Counted from the first letter of the stretch, positions 1 to 6,880 are shown. The stretch is 7,923 nucleotides of DNA from Sphingobacteriaceae bacterium (GCA_025450155.1 JANWIB010000107.1:1-7923); one strand, 5' to 3'. The notes: generated from the sequence alone by a model not told the origin. Numbers and translations are program-made.

Positions 1-515
1 CCTAATTCCTGTATAGCTACTTCATTACAATAGGCTATTGATCCATTTTCTCGTAGTAAAAAAAGTGCATCATTTGCATAATCACTAAACGTTTTAAACA
101 TGTTTAAAGATTCTTCATCTTTTTTTCGCTGTGTTATATCTACAACAACGCCGAAAAAAGAAATAGGCTTTTCATTAGAACCATATTCTGTATGGACCTT
201 AGCAAGTACCCATTTGAATTCCATTCCACTTATAACACGGTACTCTGTTTCATATTCAGAACTATCGACAGTGGCTGCATCCCACAATTCTTTTGATTTA
301 TCTAAATCATCGGGGTGTATATGGTTAAAAAAGGTTTCTAAAGGATAACTCTCTTTATTACCCTTATATTCAAGCCCCAAAATATTGGCAAAGCTCTCAT
401 CAATATAAATCAAATCCTTTTCCAAATCCCGCCTCCATGTCCCAATTACCTCGTATGGAGGAACATATCCTACCTGTTCTGAAACAGGCTTGATATCTTT
501 TTCTAATTCTAACAT
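1..515 (-). CDS. PAS-domain signalling protein, N-terminal part (cut by left edge)
   Basis: The minus-strand frame is open from an ATG at 515 to the window edge, giving 171 codons with no stop. Residues about 23-128 form a PAS_3-type domain: TWRRD at 26-30, the FFNHIHPDD segment at 62-70 typical of this fold, and a PAC-like end (YETEYRVI at 88-95, FKWV at 100-103, FFGVVVDITQRK at 120-131). A short linker leads into a second PAS domain from about residue 138 (FSDYANDALFLLRENGSIAYCNE), which is cut off. No signal peptide or membrane segment precedes the first PAS, so this end is cytoplasmic. In this phylum such tandem PAS N-termini usually belong to sensor histidine kinases, but the output domain lies outside the window, so kinase activity is only an inference. 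An AGAGG lies 10 nt before the ATG. The frame is open 13 codons further upstream and includes a TTG, so the start could be slightly longer. Confidence 0.85.
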   Translation of the reverse strand, partial: MLELEKDIKPVSEQVGYVPPYEVIGTWRRDLEKDLIYIDESFANILGLEYKGNKESYPLETFFNHIHPDDLDKSKELWDAATVDSSEYETEYRVISGMEFKWVLAKVHTEYGSNEKPISFFGVVVDITQRKKDEESLNMFKTFSDYANDALFLLRENGSIAYCNEVAIQEL

Positions 516-566
516 TAATTCTGCGCCTCTTTTTCTCTTCTTCCCATACAATTCATTTCCGAATTA

Positions 567-600
567 CAAGGTTAGCAACCGTTAAAGTAGATTGTAACAA
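567..600 (-). promoter_or_regulatory. Possible promoter of the PAS-protein gene
   Basis: Read on the minus strand, TTG (598-600) is followed after 23 nt by TAACCTTG (567-574). This differs from the Bacteroidota -7 box TAnnTTTG at one defined base. The spacing is at the upper end of the accepted range and the match is imperfect, so this is a weak candidate about 50 nt ahead of the ATG at 515. Confidence 0.25.
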
Positions 601-810
601 TAGTATAACAATATTTATGCCTAGTTTTAAATGAGAGCTTAAACATTGCTACTTATTATCAAACCACTATTGGGGGCTAATTAGCAATCGGGTTTATTAT
701 CCTAACAATAGGAATAAACAGGCGGAAGAATATGGTAATTAAGAAGGGACTGTTTGCACAGAAAAATCCAAAACAACAAAATTAATTATAGGAAATTCAG
801 GAGAAAGCTA

Positions 811-847
811 CAGCAAAAAGTCGGAAAATAATTCCGACTTTTTGCTG
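811..847 (-). terminator. Rho-independent terminator, probably bidirectional
   Basis: A perfect inverted repeat has 16-nt arms (CAGCAAAAAGTCGGAA at 811-826 and its exact complement at 832-847) and a 5-nt loop. The GC-rich core (GTCGGAA/TTCCGAC) is flanked by an A-run on one side and a T-run on the other, so each strand gives a hairpin followed by U residues. It begins 24 nt past the stop codon of the minus-strand isoamylase-early-set gene, which it most likely terminates. Any plus-strand transcript from the region to its left would also end here. Confidence 0.88.
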
Positions 848-871
848 CTTATTTAATAGATTCAAAGTATT

Positions 872-1159
872 TTAAAGATGGAGTACGCTATTGTATCCCC
901 CGTATTGATTGGGGTTCTCGGCATCAGCCTCCGGCTCATTAATCCACTCCGTTCCATTTACACGATATTTAAATTCCTGCCGCGAATCTTTGGGTAGAGA
1001 AACTTCGGCAATGAAAGCTCCCCCTTTTTTCTTCATTAAAACAGGTTTTTCCCAATCGCTATTCAGACCCAGTATCTCTATTTTGTCTGCATTTTCTTTG
1101 TTGACTGTAAACTTAACCTTGTAACAGTCTTTGGTTTTTAGATATGTTTTATGTAGCAT
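872..1159 (-). CDS. Isoamylase early-set / CBM48-like domain protein
   Basis: This 95-residue protein is made almost entirely of one early-set (E-set) beta-sandwich, the fold found at the N-terminus of isoamylases and glycogen-branching enzymes and in AMPK glycogen-binding modules. Recognisable parts are the opening YLKTKDCYKVKFTV (6-19), the strand and turn ILGLNSDW (29-36, equivalent to the family's V.GDFN.W), KKKGGAFIAEVSL (43-55), and FKYRVNGTEW (63-72) followed by the acidic PEADAE and YGGYNSV (86-92) end. Stand-alone proteins of this size are common in Bacteroidota. There is no signal peptide, so it is probably cytoplasmic. Glycogen or oligosaccharide binding is inferred from the fold, and no enzyme domain is attached or nearby. 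The GDFN motif is degenerate (GLNS), so carbohydrate binding may be weak. The ATG has an A-rich leader without a Shine-Dalgarno sequence, which is normal in this phylum. A DUF1801 gene lies 102 bp upstream on the same strand, and a strong terminator follows the stop. Confidence 0.85.
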   Translation of the reverse strand: MLHKTYLKTKDCYKVKFTVNKENADKIEILGLNSDWEKPVLMKKKGGAFIAEVSLPKDSRQEFKYRVNGTEWINEPEADAENPNQYGGYNSVLHL

Positions 1160-1261
1160 AGTTTTTTATTTTTTTAGAATACGAAAAATGTCACCTCAAT
1201 ACCCCCTTAAAAATAAGATAACCAAGAAAATAGACTTTTGTTATACTAAACTCTTTTTATT

Positions 1262-1615
1262 TCACTTTGTTGAATCTATTGCCTTTTTCAGGATTTCATT
1301 AATCGTATCCATTGGAAGATCAAGCATCGGGTCTATCAATAGTATCTTCATTCTCGCACGATTCTCCTGTATTAATAAGGGGTGGCTAATTTTTTTTCCT
1401 TCAACAATTCCGATATAGGGTTGATGGTATTTTTTATGTGTCCATAAATAACAAAACATTTTCCCATTAAAACAATAAAAGGGCATTCCATATTTCCAAG
1501 TCTCTACTATATTTTTGTCTTGTTTTAAAATATATTCTCTTAGAAACTGCAAACAACCTTTTATGGGTTCATCATGCTGCAAAAAATAGTTGTCAATAGG
1601 TCTAAGCATGCTCAT
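1262..1615 (-). CDS. DUF1801 domain-containing protein
   Basis: The 117-residue protein matches the compact alpha/beta DUF1801 (YdhG-like) family along its whole length: PIDNYFLQHDEP (6-17), a helix ending in the signature ETWKYGMPF (38-46), then the strands YCFNGKMFCYLW (47-58) and YIGIVEGKKI, the RARMKILLIDP segment, and a C-terminal helix (TINEILKKAI). It has no signal peptide or membrane segment and is predicted to be cytoplasmic. The molecular function of the family is not established, so none is assigned. Two in-frame ATGs compete, at 1615 and 1609. GGA lies closer to normal spacing for the second, and family members usually begin just before the PIDNYF segment, so the true protein may be two residues shorter. 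It is transcribed divergently from the giant surface-protein gene and may share a transcript with the downstream isoamylase-early-set gene, since no terminator is visible in the 102-bp gap. Confidence 0.85.
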   Translation of the reverse strand: MSMLRPIDNYFLQHDEPIKGCLQFLREYILKQDKNIVETWKYGMPFYCFNGKMFCYLWTHKKYHQPYIGIVEGKKISHPLLIQENRARMKILLIDPMLDLPMDTINEILKKAIDSTK

Positions 1616-1646
1616 TCCGTTAACTTTTTACAAGTTGCCTCCAATT

Positions 1647-1654
1647 CAAATTTA
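1647..1654 (-). promoter_or_regulatory. -7 promoter element for the DUF1801 gene
   Basis: On the minus strand this reads TAAATTTG, a full match to the Bacteroidota -7 box TAnnTTTG. It lies 31 nt before the ATG at 1615, leaving a leader of about 25 nt. No clear TTG -33 element is found at the usual 17-23 nt spacing, so the promoter is only partly supported. Confidence 0.45.
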
Positions 1655-1726
1655 GGAAAAAGAGATACTACACTTGAGCTCTTCTCCCAAAATACAATAT
1701 TGATCTAAGTCCATTCCTTAAGTCAG

Positions 1727-1738
1727 TATTCTAGAATA
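1727..1738. repeat. 12-bp perfect palindrome in the divergent intergenic region
   Basis: TATTCTAGAATA is its own reverse complement. It lies 55 nt upstream of the TTG start of the giant gene and about 110 nt upstream of the divergent DUF1801 start, so it could be an operator for either gene. Short AT-rich palindromes also occur by chance, and no second copy is visible in the window. Confidence 0.3.
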
Positions 1739-1793
1739 GCAAAAAAAGATTTATTTTTACAGGTGATAAAGATATAGTTAGGCCTCTGCTCAA

Positions 1794-4700
1794 TTGAAAA
1801 AACTCCTCATTACTTTACTTCTCTTTTCCCTGGTACACTCAGTCATGGCTGCCAATTATTACTGGGTTGGTGGAACCGGCAACTGGAATGACCTAGCCAA
1901 TTGGGCAAGTAGCTCCGGGGGAGCGGGAAATGCCTATCCACAAATTCCTCAATCTACAGATAACGTTATTTTTGATGCAAATTCCTTTACGGCAAACAAT
2001 CAAGCGGTAAATATTAATGGTACTTCCACATTCTGTAAAAACTTTGATGCTTCTGGCATTACCAAAACAGGTATCGTATTTAATAACAACAGTACCTTAA
2101 ATATTTACGGAGATTTTTTATTGAATACCCGTATCGCTTATTTTAATACCGGGGTAGCCTATCCAAGCATTACGAATTTTCTTGCCCCCGGTGCAGCCAC
2201 AATTAATACAAATGGAGTAGATTTAAAAGGGGCAGGTATTACCTTCGGCATGCCTGCTACTGGCAATTACACGTTTATGTCGAACCTTTCTTGTAGTGAT
2301 CCTATTTTTAATTTTCAAATAAGTTCAGGTACAGTCAACTTCAACAACAACACCATTACAGTTAACGGGTTGATGGCGTTAGGAGGTATACTTAATCTAA
2401 ATACTTCTACAGTAAATTGTACTATCATTACTATAGGCTCAAGCATTACCCTTAATGGAGGAACTTCAAACGTAATAGCTACCGACATTGGGTTGTATAC
2501 AACTATGAATAATATCTCTTCTTTTTATAATTTAACAATTTCTGAGTATTCTGCCCGTGCTTCCGATTGGACTATTACCTGTTCCAATACCCTCACCTTT
2601 CTAAAAGGCATGGGCCTAACAAGCCTTTTAGGCTCAAAATTCACTTCACCAACCCTGAAATTAAACGCCGGTTATTCGTATTATCTGCCTGAAACGGTAA
2701 ATACGAATGATTTGATAATTAATGGCCAATCGTGTTTGAAGCCTACGGGCTTGTATGGCCGTACTGGTGGAACAACCATTAACCGTAATAATGGTTCATG
2801 GCTTGGAGTAACCTATACCAATTTGTTTTTAACCGGTTTGAAATTTACTGGTGGAACACCGGGCAATGCTATTGCCAACAGCAGTGTAGACGGTGGTGGA
2901 AATACAGGTATCATATTTTTCTTAAGTGCGAATACACTCTATTGGATTGGTGGCAGAACTGCTACAGGCGATGATAATTGGAATAATCCGGCCAACTGGT
3001 CAACTACTTCGGGTGGAGTTCCGGCAACATGTATCCCCGATCTGAATACGGATGTTATTTTTGATGCCAACTCTTTTACCGTACCCGGAAGAACGGTAAA
3101 GCTGAATGCCCAGGAAAACTTTTGCAAAAATATGACATGGGTAGGTGCTATCAACAATCCCGTATTTCAGGCAGCGCCTCCTGCTGGAATCACGGAATCG
3201 CGGCTTTTAATTAAGGGTTCCTTAGAATTTGCCGCTGGCATGAGTACTTCTATGGGATTCAATATATTAGGATTGCATATTATTATGCTCGGACAGGGGA
3301 ATCAAACAATTAAATCCAATGGTGTTTCTTTTGATGGAATATTATCCATAAGCGCCAATGGCGGCAATTATAAACTATTGGATGGGTTAACCGTTTCCAG
3401 AAGGTTCGACATTAATTATGGAACTTTTGACACCGATGGAAATCCGGTAAATGTTAATGCCCTCTATATCTTAAGCGATCCCAATTCAACCTCTGCCGCT
3501 GCTATTAATCTAAGAAATTCAGCCATAACAATCGACTACCGTTATCCCCCAACAACGGCTGTGTTTGACCTTAATTATCCGCTGCTTTATGACCACCGAA
3601 ATGCCACCTGTGATTTTGGAACATCCACAATTACCATAAATGCGCCCGGAACGCTTCAGCCCGACAACGCACTCTACCTTGATAAATCTAATGGTGCATT
3701 AAATTTTAACAATGTAATTATAGGCAATACGATTACCAGTATTCCCGAAATTTCTTTGTATAATAATACTATTTCCTTTAATAATTTAACCCTGCGAGCG
3801 AGCATAAAATTAAATTATAACAACAATAACGCTATCCGTATCCGATCTTCTTTAGTTTTATCACAGGCCAAATCTTATACAATAGAAGGAGGAAAAACTA
3901 TTGATTTTGGTAACACAGGTACGTTGAATGCGGCCGGAAATTGTGCCGGTTTCATCAAGATCCAATCCAGCAATACTACACCCGTTGTATTCACCAAATC
4001 AGGCGGCATGATAACGGGTATTTATTTACAATTGACGAATATAATAGGTACAGGAAGCGCAACTTATCATGCGGACAATGGTATTACCTTTGGAAATACT
4101 AGTGGCTGGAATATTATACCCTATCCACCACGTAACCTGTACTGGGTAGGAGATAGTGGCAATTGGGGTGATATCTCCCATTGGTCATTAACATCAGGAG
4201 GTGCGAATGGAGAATGTCCTCCTACCGCCTATGATAATGTATTTTTTGACGCAAACAGCTTCACGCTTCCAAATCAAACGGTTTCGTTTGATCTGAACCC
4301 GGATTGTCATGATTTTAACGCTTTGGGAGTGACCTTCAATCCTACGTTTAAAGGCGCCAACAACAGCAATACGTTTAACCTCTATGGCTCCCTTATATTC
4401 AGTAATGCTATGGTATGGAATTTTAAAGAAACCTTTAATATACTGGGTGCGGGCACAAATACATTAGCTACTAAGAATAAAGAATTAGCAGCAAAGGTTT
4501 ATTTCGATGCGACAGGTTCGTATAAATTAGATGATGATTTCACTTGCCTATCTCCATTTTTATTATCCCCTTCTTATTTCATTCTCAGAAAGGGAAGCCT
4601 TGATCTGAATGACAAACGTTTATCAACAAACTACGTTTTAAATTCGATCAGTTCCTTACCGGGCATAAACTCTGCTCAAACCGGTCCCATAAACTTTAAA

Positions 4701-6362
4701 TTGAAAGGCAGTGTAATCAATGTAAATAATTGGGCATTTGGAATACCTGCAACCCCTACATTTTTTCCAATAACTGTTGATGCGGGTACATCCTGGATCC
4801 GTGTAGCGAATAGCTTCACCTCTTCTGCCGGGATTAACTATTATGACGTGGAAGCAATTAACTCAGTTGAAGGAGCAGAATTTTTCTCTGCCAATGCACA
4901 GGCTTTTACGGTGCACGACTTCATTGTACAGACTAAAGCCACTATCTCGACAGAGATGATTGTTACCAATGATCTTACCGTGAAGCCCGGGGCTACCCTA
5001 AGATTTGCGGGTACAAAAATATCCTTTACTAAGCCGGGCGATATTCAACTTATTGGTACAGGATCACAACCAATTACAATTACTTCATTTACTATAGGGC
5101 AAACATATAACTTTATAAAAGCAACGGGCAGAATCTGTGCAGACTTTATATACATCAGAGACAGTAAGGCCTCGGGGGGAGCAACCTTTACTGGAGGGGC
5201 CAATGCAAATGATCAGGGGAATAACCAAGGCTGGGATTTTAATCCTTATCCCCTACCCGGAACAGTTTCATATAGCAATTCAACCACTCAACCCACATGC
5301 CAGGGTACAATAGGACAACTCACCGTCATGTTTACTACTTTTGCCCCACAAGACTTTCCAAAACAATTGGATTGTACTATTACCCGAGGCGCAACCGTAA
5401 AAGATTCCATCATCACTATTAACAGCAGAAATAATACCAATCCGGCGGGGCCATATGTAGTAGCTATTGGCTCTATAAACCAGTCCACAGCCTTTCAAAT
5501 AAAAAAAGTGACATCCGGCGGATGCTTTCAAAAACAGACAGACCTTACATCCGCAAACCTGGTAAGCCGCTTTTCAGTGATTATCAGGCCCACAGCTATG
5601 CTCATTAATCCAGGTAATCAAACAGAAATTTGTGTGGGAACAGGCTTGCCACTTACATTCACCTTAACGGGCACTCCCCCATTTAATTTTAAATGGACAG
5701 ATGGAAGAAACATCATTAACGTCTCAAATTACCAATACAAGACCTACGATTTTGTAGTGACTAGAACAGGAGATTATAGCATGATATCATTAGAGGATAC
5801 TGAGTGCTCCGCCATAAAACCGGATTTAGGTATAGCGATCCATATTACAGTTAACGACCCGAAACTGGTTGTTACTGATCCTCCCATTGCCGTAGTTCCG
5901 GCAACGGTAGACTTAACCGCACCATCCATTACCGCAGGCAGTACAGGAATAAGCTCTTTTAACTACTATGCAGACGCGAACGGAACTATTCCGCTAAACA
6001 CACCAACGGCAATAAACCAAAGTGGCATTTACTATATTAAAGGGTTAAATAACACTTGCCAAACCGCCCTTGTTCCTGTAAAGGTTACTATTGCTCAAAA
6101 TTATACGCCGGTAATTCCCAATGTGTTTACGCCAAACGGCGATGGTAAAAATGATGTTTTTTATATCGGAAATCTTGAGGTTTTACTTAATGCTTCCTTA
6201 AAAGTATATAACCGCTGGGGTAGCCTCGTTTATGGTTCTGATAATTATAAAAATGACTGGAATGGTTTAAAACTTAATGACGGCACCTACTTTTATGTGC
6301 TTACCTGCAAAAGTACGGTCAGTGAGGTAAAATATAGCGGCTGGCTGTATATAAAAAGATGA
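1794..6362 (+). CDS. Large T9SS type B secreted surface protein with three repeated solenoid-like modules
   Basis: This 1522-residue exported protein begins with a signal peptide, MKKLLITLLLFSLVHSVMA, with likely cleavage after A19. The peptide is complete only if translation starts at TTG 1794. The first ATG is codon 18, inside the peptide, so TTG is preferred although no clear ribosome-binding site is seen. Residues 22-381, 382-781 and 782-1156 are three related modules that open YW(V/I)G. Residues about 1158-1260, 1268-1355 and 1363-1436 look like Ig/PKD-type beta domains. The third contains PATVDLTAPSITAGST and YYIKG, a pattern widespread in Bacteroidota surface proteins. Residues 1440-1522 are a gliding-motility-associated (CHU_C/type B) sorting domain: NVFTPNGDGKNDVF (1443-1456), VYNRWGSLVY (1471-1480), GTYFYVL (1497-1503), YSGWLYIKR end. 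The route is therefore Sec export to the periplasm, then T9SS across the outer membrane. Adhesion is an inference, since no catalytic motif was recognised. No PorP/SprF-type partner gene lies beside it. Confidence 0.93.
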   Translation: MKKLLITLLLFSLVHSVMAANYYWVGGTGNWNDLANWASSSGGAGNAYPQIPQSTDNVIFDANSFTANNQAVNINGTSTFCKNFDASGITKTGIVFNNNSTLNIYGDFLLNTRIAYFNTGVAYPSITNFLAPGAATINTNGVDLKGAGITFGMPATGNYTFMSNLSCSDPIFNFQISSGTVNFNNNTITVNGLMALGGILNLNTSTVNCTIITIGSSITLNGGTSNVIATDIGLYTTMNNISSFYNLTISEYSARASDWTITCSNTLTFLKGMGLTSLLGSKFTSPTLKLNAGYSYYLPETVNTNDLIINGQSCLKPTGLYGRTGGTTINRNNGSWLGVTYTNLFLTGLKFTGGTPGNAIANSSVDGGGNTGIIFFLSANTLYWIGGRTATGDDNWNNPANWSTTSGGVPATCIPDLNTDVIFDANSFTVPGRTVKLNAQENFCKNMTWVGAINNPVFQAAPPAGITESRLLIKGSLEFAAGMSTSMGFNILGLHIIMLGQGNQTIKSNGVSFDGILSISANGGNYKLLDGLTVSRRFDINYGTFDTDGNPVNVNALYILSDPNSTSAAAINLRNSAITIDYRYPPTTAVFDLNYPLLYDHRNATCDFGTSTITINAPGTLQPDNALYLDKSNGALNFNNVIIGNTITSIPEISLYNNTISFNNLTLRASIKLNYNNNNAIRIRSSLVLSQAKSYTIEGGKTIDFGNTGTLNAAGNCAGFIKIQSSNTTPVVFTKSGGMITGIYLQLTNIIGTGSATYHADNGITFGNTSGWNIIPYPPRNLYWVGDSGNWGDISHWSLTSGGANGECPPTAYDNVFFDANSFTLPNQTVSFDLNPDCHDFNALGVTFNPTFKGANNSNTFNLYGSLIFSNAMVWNFKETFNILGAGTNTLATKNKELAAKVYFDATGSYKLDDDFTCLSPFLLSPSYFILRKGSLDLNDKRLSTNYVLNSISSLPGINSAQTGPINFKLKGSVINVNNWAFGIPATPTFFPITVDAGTSWIRVANSFTSSAGINYYDVEAINSVEGAEFFSANAQAFTVHDFIVQTKATISTEMIVTNDLTVKPGATLRFAGTKISFTKPGDIQLIGTGSQPITITSFTIGQTYNFIKATGRICADFIYIRDSKASGGATFTGGANANDQGNNQGWDFNPYPLPGTVSYSNSTTQPTCQGTIGQLTVMFTTFAPQDFPKQLDCTITRGATVKDSIITINSRNNTNPAGPYVVAIGSINQSTAFQIKKVTSGGCFQKQTDLTSANLVSRFSVIIRPTAMLINPGNQTEICVGTGLPLTFTLTGTPPFNFKWTDGRNIINVSNYQYKTYDFVVTRTGDYSMISLEDTECSAIKPDLGIAIHITVNDPKLVVTDPPIAVVPATVDLTAPSITAGSTGISSFNYYADANGTIPLNTPTAINQSGIYYIKGLNNTCQTALVPVKVTIAQNYTPVIPNVFTPNGDGKNDVFYIGNLEVLLNASLKVYNRWGSLVYGSDNYKNDWNGLKLNDGTYFYVLTCKSTVSEVKYSGWLYIKR
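1857..2936 (+). repeat. Giant protein module 1 (residues 22-381)
   Basis: The module opens YYWVGGTGNWNDLANW (22-37), followed by SGG at 41-43, FDANSF at 60-65 and FC at 80-81. A long run of short Asn/Thr/Ser-rich strands follows, including a NYTFMSNL...SSGTVNFNNNTITVNG section that suggests a beta-solenoid. It ends at VDGGGNTGIIFF. Unlike modules 2 and 3 it has only one of the two head cysteines (C81), with Y48 at the other position, and it lacks the GW...PYP closing motif. It is about 40 residues shorter than module 2. Confidence 0.75.
2937..4136 (+). repeat. Giant protein module 2 (residues 382-781)
   Basis: The module opens LYWIGGRTATGDDNWNNPANW (with a few inserted residues relative to module 1) and has SGG at 406-408, C413, FDANSF at 423-428 and FCK at 443-445. 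The solenoid-like section NYKLLDGLTV...YGTFDTDGNPVNVNAL parallels module 1. It ends GNTSGWNIIPYPP, directly before module 3. Its length is exactly 400 residues when measured from LYW to the next LYW. Confidence 0.8.
4137..5261 (+). repeat. Giant protein module 3 (residues 782-1156)
   Basis: The module opens LYWVGDSGNWGDISHW (782-797) and has SGG at 801-803, C808, FDANSF at 818-823 and a second cysteine C838 in a PDCHDF context. The middle has the SYKLDDDFTC...RKGSLDLNDKRLS section equivalent to the other modules. It closes NNQGWDFNPYP, matching the end of module 2, after which the Ig-like region begins. Confidence 0.8.
6111..6359 (+). other. C-terminal T9SS type B sorting domain of the giant protein
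   Basis: Residues 1440-1522 carry the whole CHU_C/gliding-motility-associated C-terminal domain: the NGDGKND turn (1448-1454), NRWG (1473-1476), DWNG (1488-1491), DGTYFY (1496-1501) and the closing GWLYIKR. Domains of this family act as export signals for the type IX secretion system, which is restricted to Bacteroidota. It begins immediately after the last Ig-like domain and ends with the protein, as expected. Confidence 0.92.
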
Positions 6363-6436
6363 TCGAGCATTTATCGGGTAACCAAAATTTTATACATCTT
6401 CCTGTAATTATATAAATATTCTTCAACAATATGTAG

Positions 6437-6444
6437 TAATTTTG
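6437..6444 (+). promoter_or_regulatory. -7 promoter element for the HYC_CC_PP gene
   Basis: TAATTTTG matches TAnnTTTG at every defined base and lies 13 nt before the ATG at 6458. Transcription would start only a few bases before the gene, giving a very short or nearly absent leader. No good TTG -33 element is found at the expected distance, so confidence is moderate. It suggests that the cassette is transcribed separately from the giant gene, 95 bp upstream. Confidence 0.5.
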
Positions 6445-6457
6445 CTGTTGTAAAGCA

Positions 6458-6835
6458 ATGAAAAAGTTTTTAGTAATCCTATTGGCCCCTATCTATTTAG
6501 CAACTACCTCCGGAGTTGCTGTTTATATGCATTATTGCATGGGCAAGGTAGATTCTGTAAATCTTTTTAAGAGCGACCGATGCACTAAATGTGGCATGAA
6601 AACCACTAAGAATTGCTGCACAGATGAACTAAAAGTAATTAAGTTGAAAGATAGCCATCAGGCTAAAAGTGATAAACTAACCCTGGCATCTCCTTTTACA
6701 GTTTTAAATAGTACTTATAAGTCCCTTCCCGATCCGGCTTATCCGGATATGAGGGCTAATCAAACCGTCCACAATAACTCTCCCCCACTTTCCGGTTATG
6801 ATCGCTGCATCATAAACAACATTTTTCGTATTTAG
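6458..6835 (+). CDS. HYC_CC_PP family protein
   Basis: This 125-residue protein has the three features that name the family: HYC at 25-27 just after an N-terminal hydrophobic stretch (FLVILLAPIYLATTSGVAVY, 4-23), CC at 53-54, and PP at 109-110 before the conserved end YDRC..NNIFRI. A CxxC (C42-C45, in RCTKCGMK) lies between the first two, so C27, C42, C45, C53, C54 and H25 make a dense group of possible metal ligands. The hydrophobic segment is either a signal peptide or a membrane anchor, which puts the Cys-rich part in the periplasm. The family has no settled biochemical role. The next two genes are a secreted HMA protein and an outer-membrane protein, and that company suggests metal, probably copper, handling. 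A match to the -7 box lies just before the ATG, and 104 bp with its own promoter candidate separates it from the HMA gene. Confidence 0.87.
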   Translation: MKKFLVILLAPIYLATTSGVAVYMHYCMGKVDSVNLFKSDRCTKCGMKTTKNCCTDELKVIKLKDSHQAKSDKLTLASPFTVLNSTYKSLPDPAYPDMRANQTVHNNSPPLSGYDRCIINNIFRI

Positions 6836-6880
6836 AATAAATTATTGAATCATTCTTCGTAATTAAGTGATAAATCTTAC

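Larger units (their letters stand above)
516..871. other. Gene-free intergenic region
   Basis: I find no convincing gene in these 356 bases. The region holds the upstream DNA of the PAS-protein gene (516 to about 610), an imperfect stem-loop at 693-718 (arms TTTAT..TCCTA and TAGGA..ATAAA around ACAA), a 17-codon plus-strand ORF at 732-785 of doubtful meaning, and the strong hairpin at 811-847. It is AT-rich, with stops in all frames elsewhere. Confidence 0.6.

Noticed and set aside
100..348. Plus-strand open frame of 82 codons.
   Set aside because: It lies antisense inside the PAS-domain coding region, whose minus-strand frame gives a clear PAS_3/PAC pattern. The plus-strand product shows no recognisable pattern.
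1131..1418. Plus-strand open frame of 95 codons with a hydrophobic composition.
   Set aside because: It overlaps the DUF1801 gene and the start of the isoamylase-early-set gene on the other strand. The hydrophobic look comes from AT-rich DNA, and both minus-strand genes match known families.
1857..5261. DNA-level tandem repeat or recent duplication within the giant gene.
   Set aside because: The three modules are similar in protein motifs, but DNA identity is confined to short stretches such as the FDANSF codons, so the duplication is old.
5280..5531. Two minus-strand open frames within the giant gene.
   Set aside because: They are shadows of the Ig-like region of the large T9SS protein and have no coding signature of their own.
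1794..6362. The giant gene as a carbohydrate-active enzyme or protease.
   Set aside because: No catalytic motif was recognised. The sequence is dominated by Asn/Thr/Ser-rich short strands, Ig-like domains and a sorting domain, which fit a structural surface protein better.
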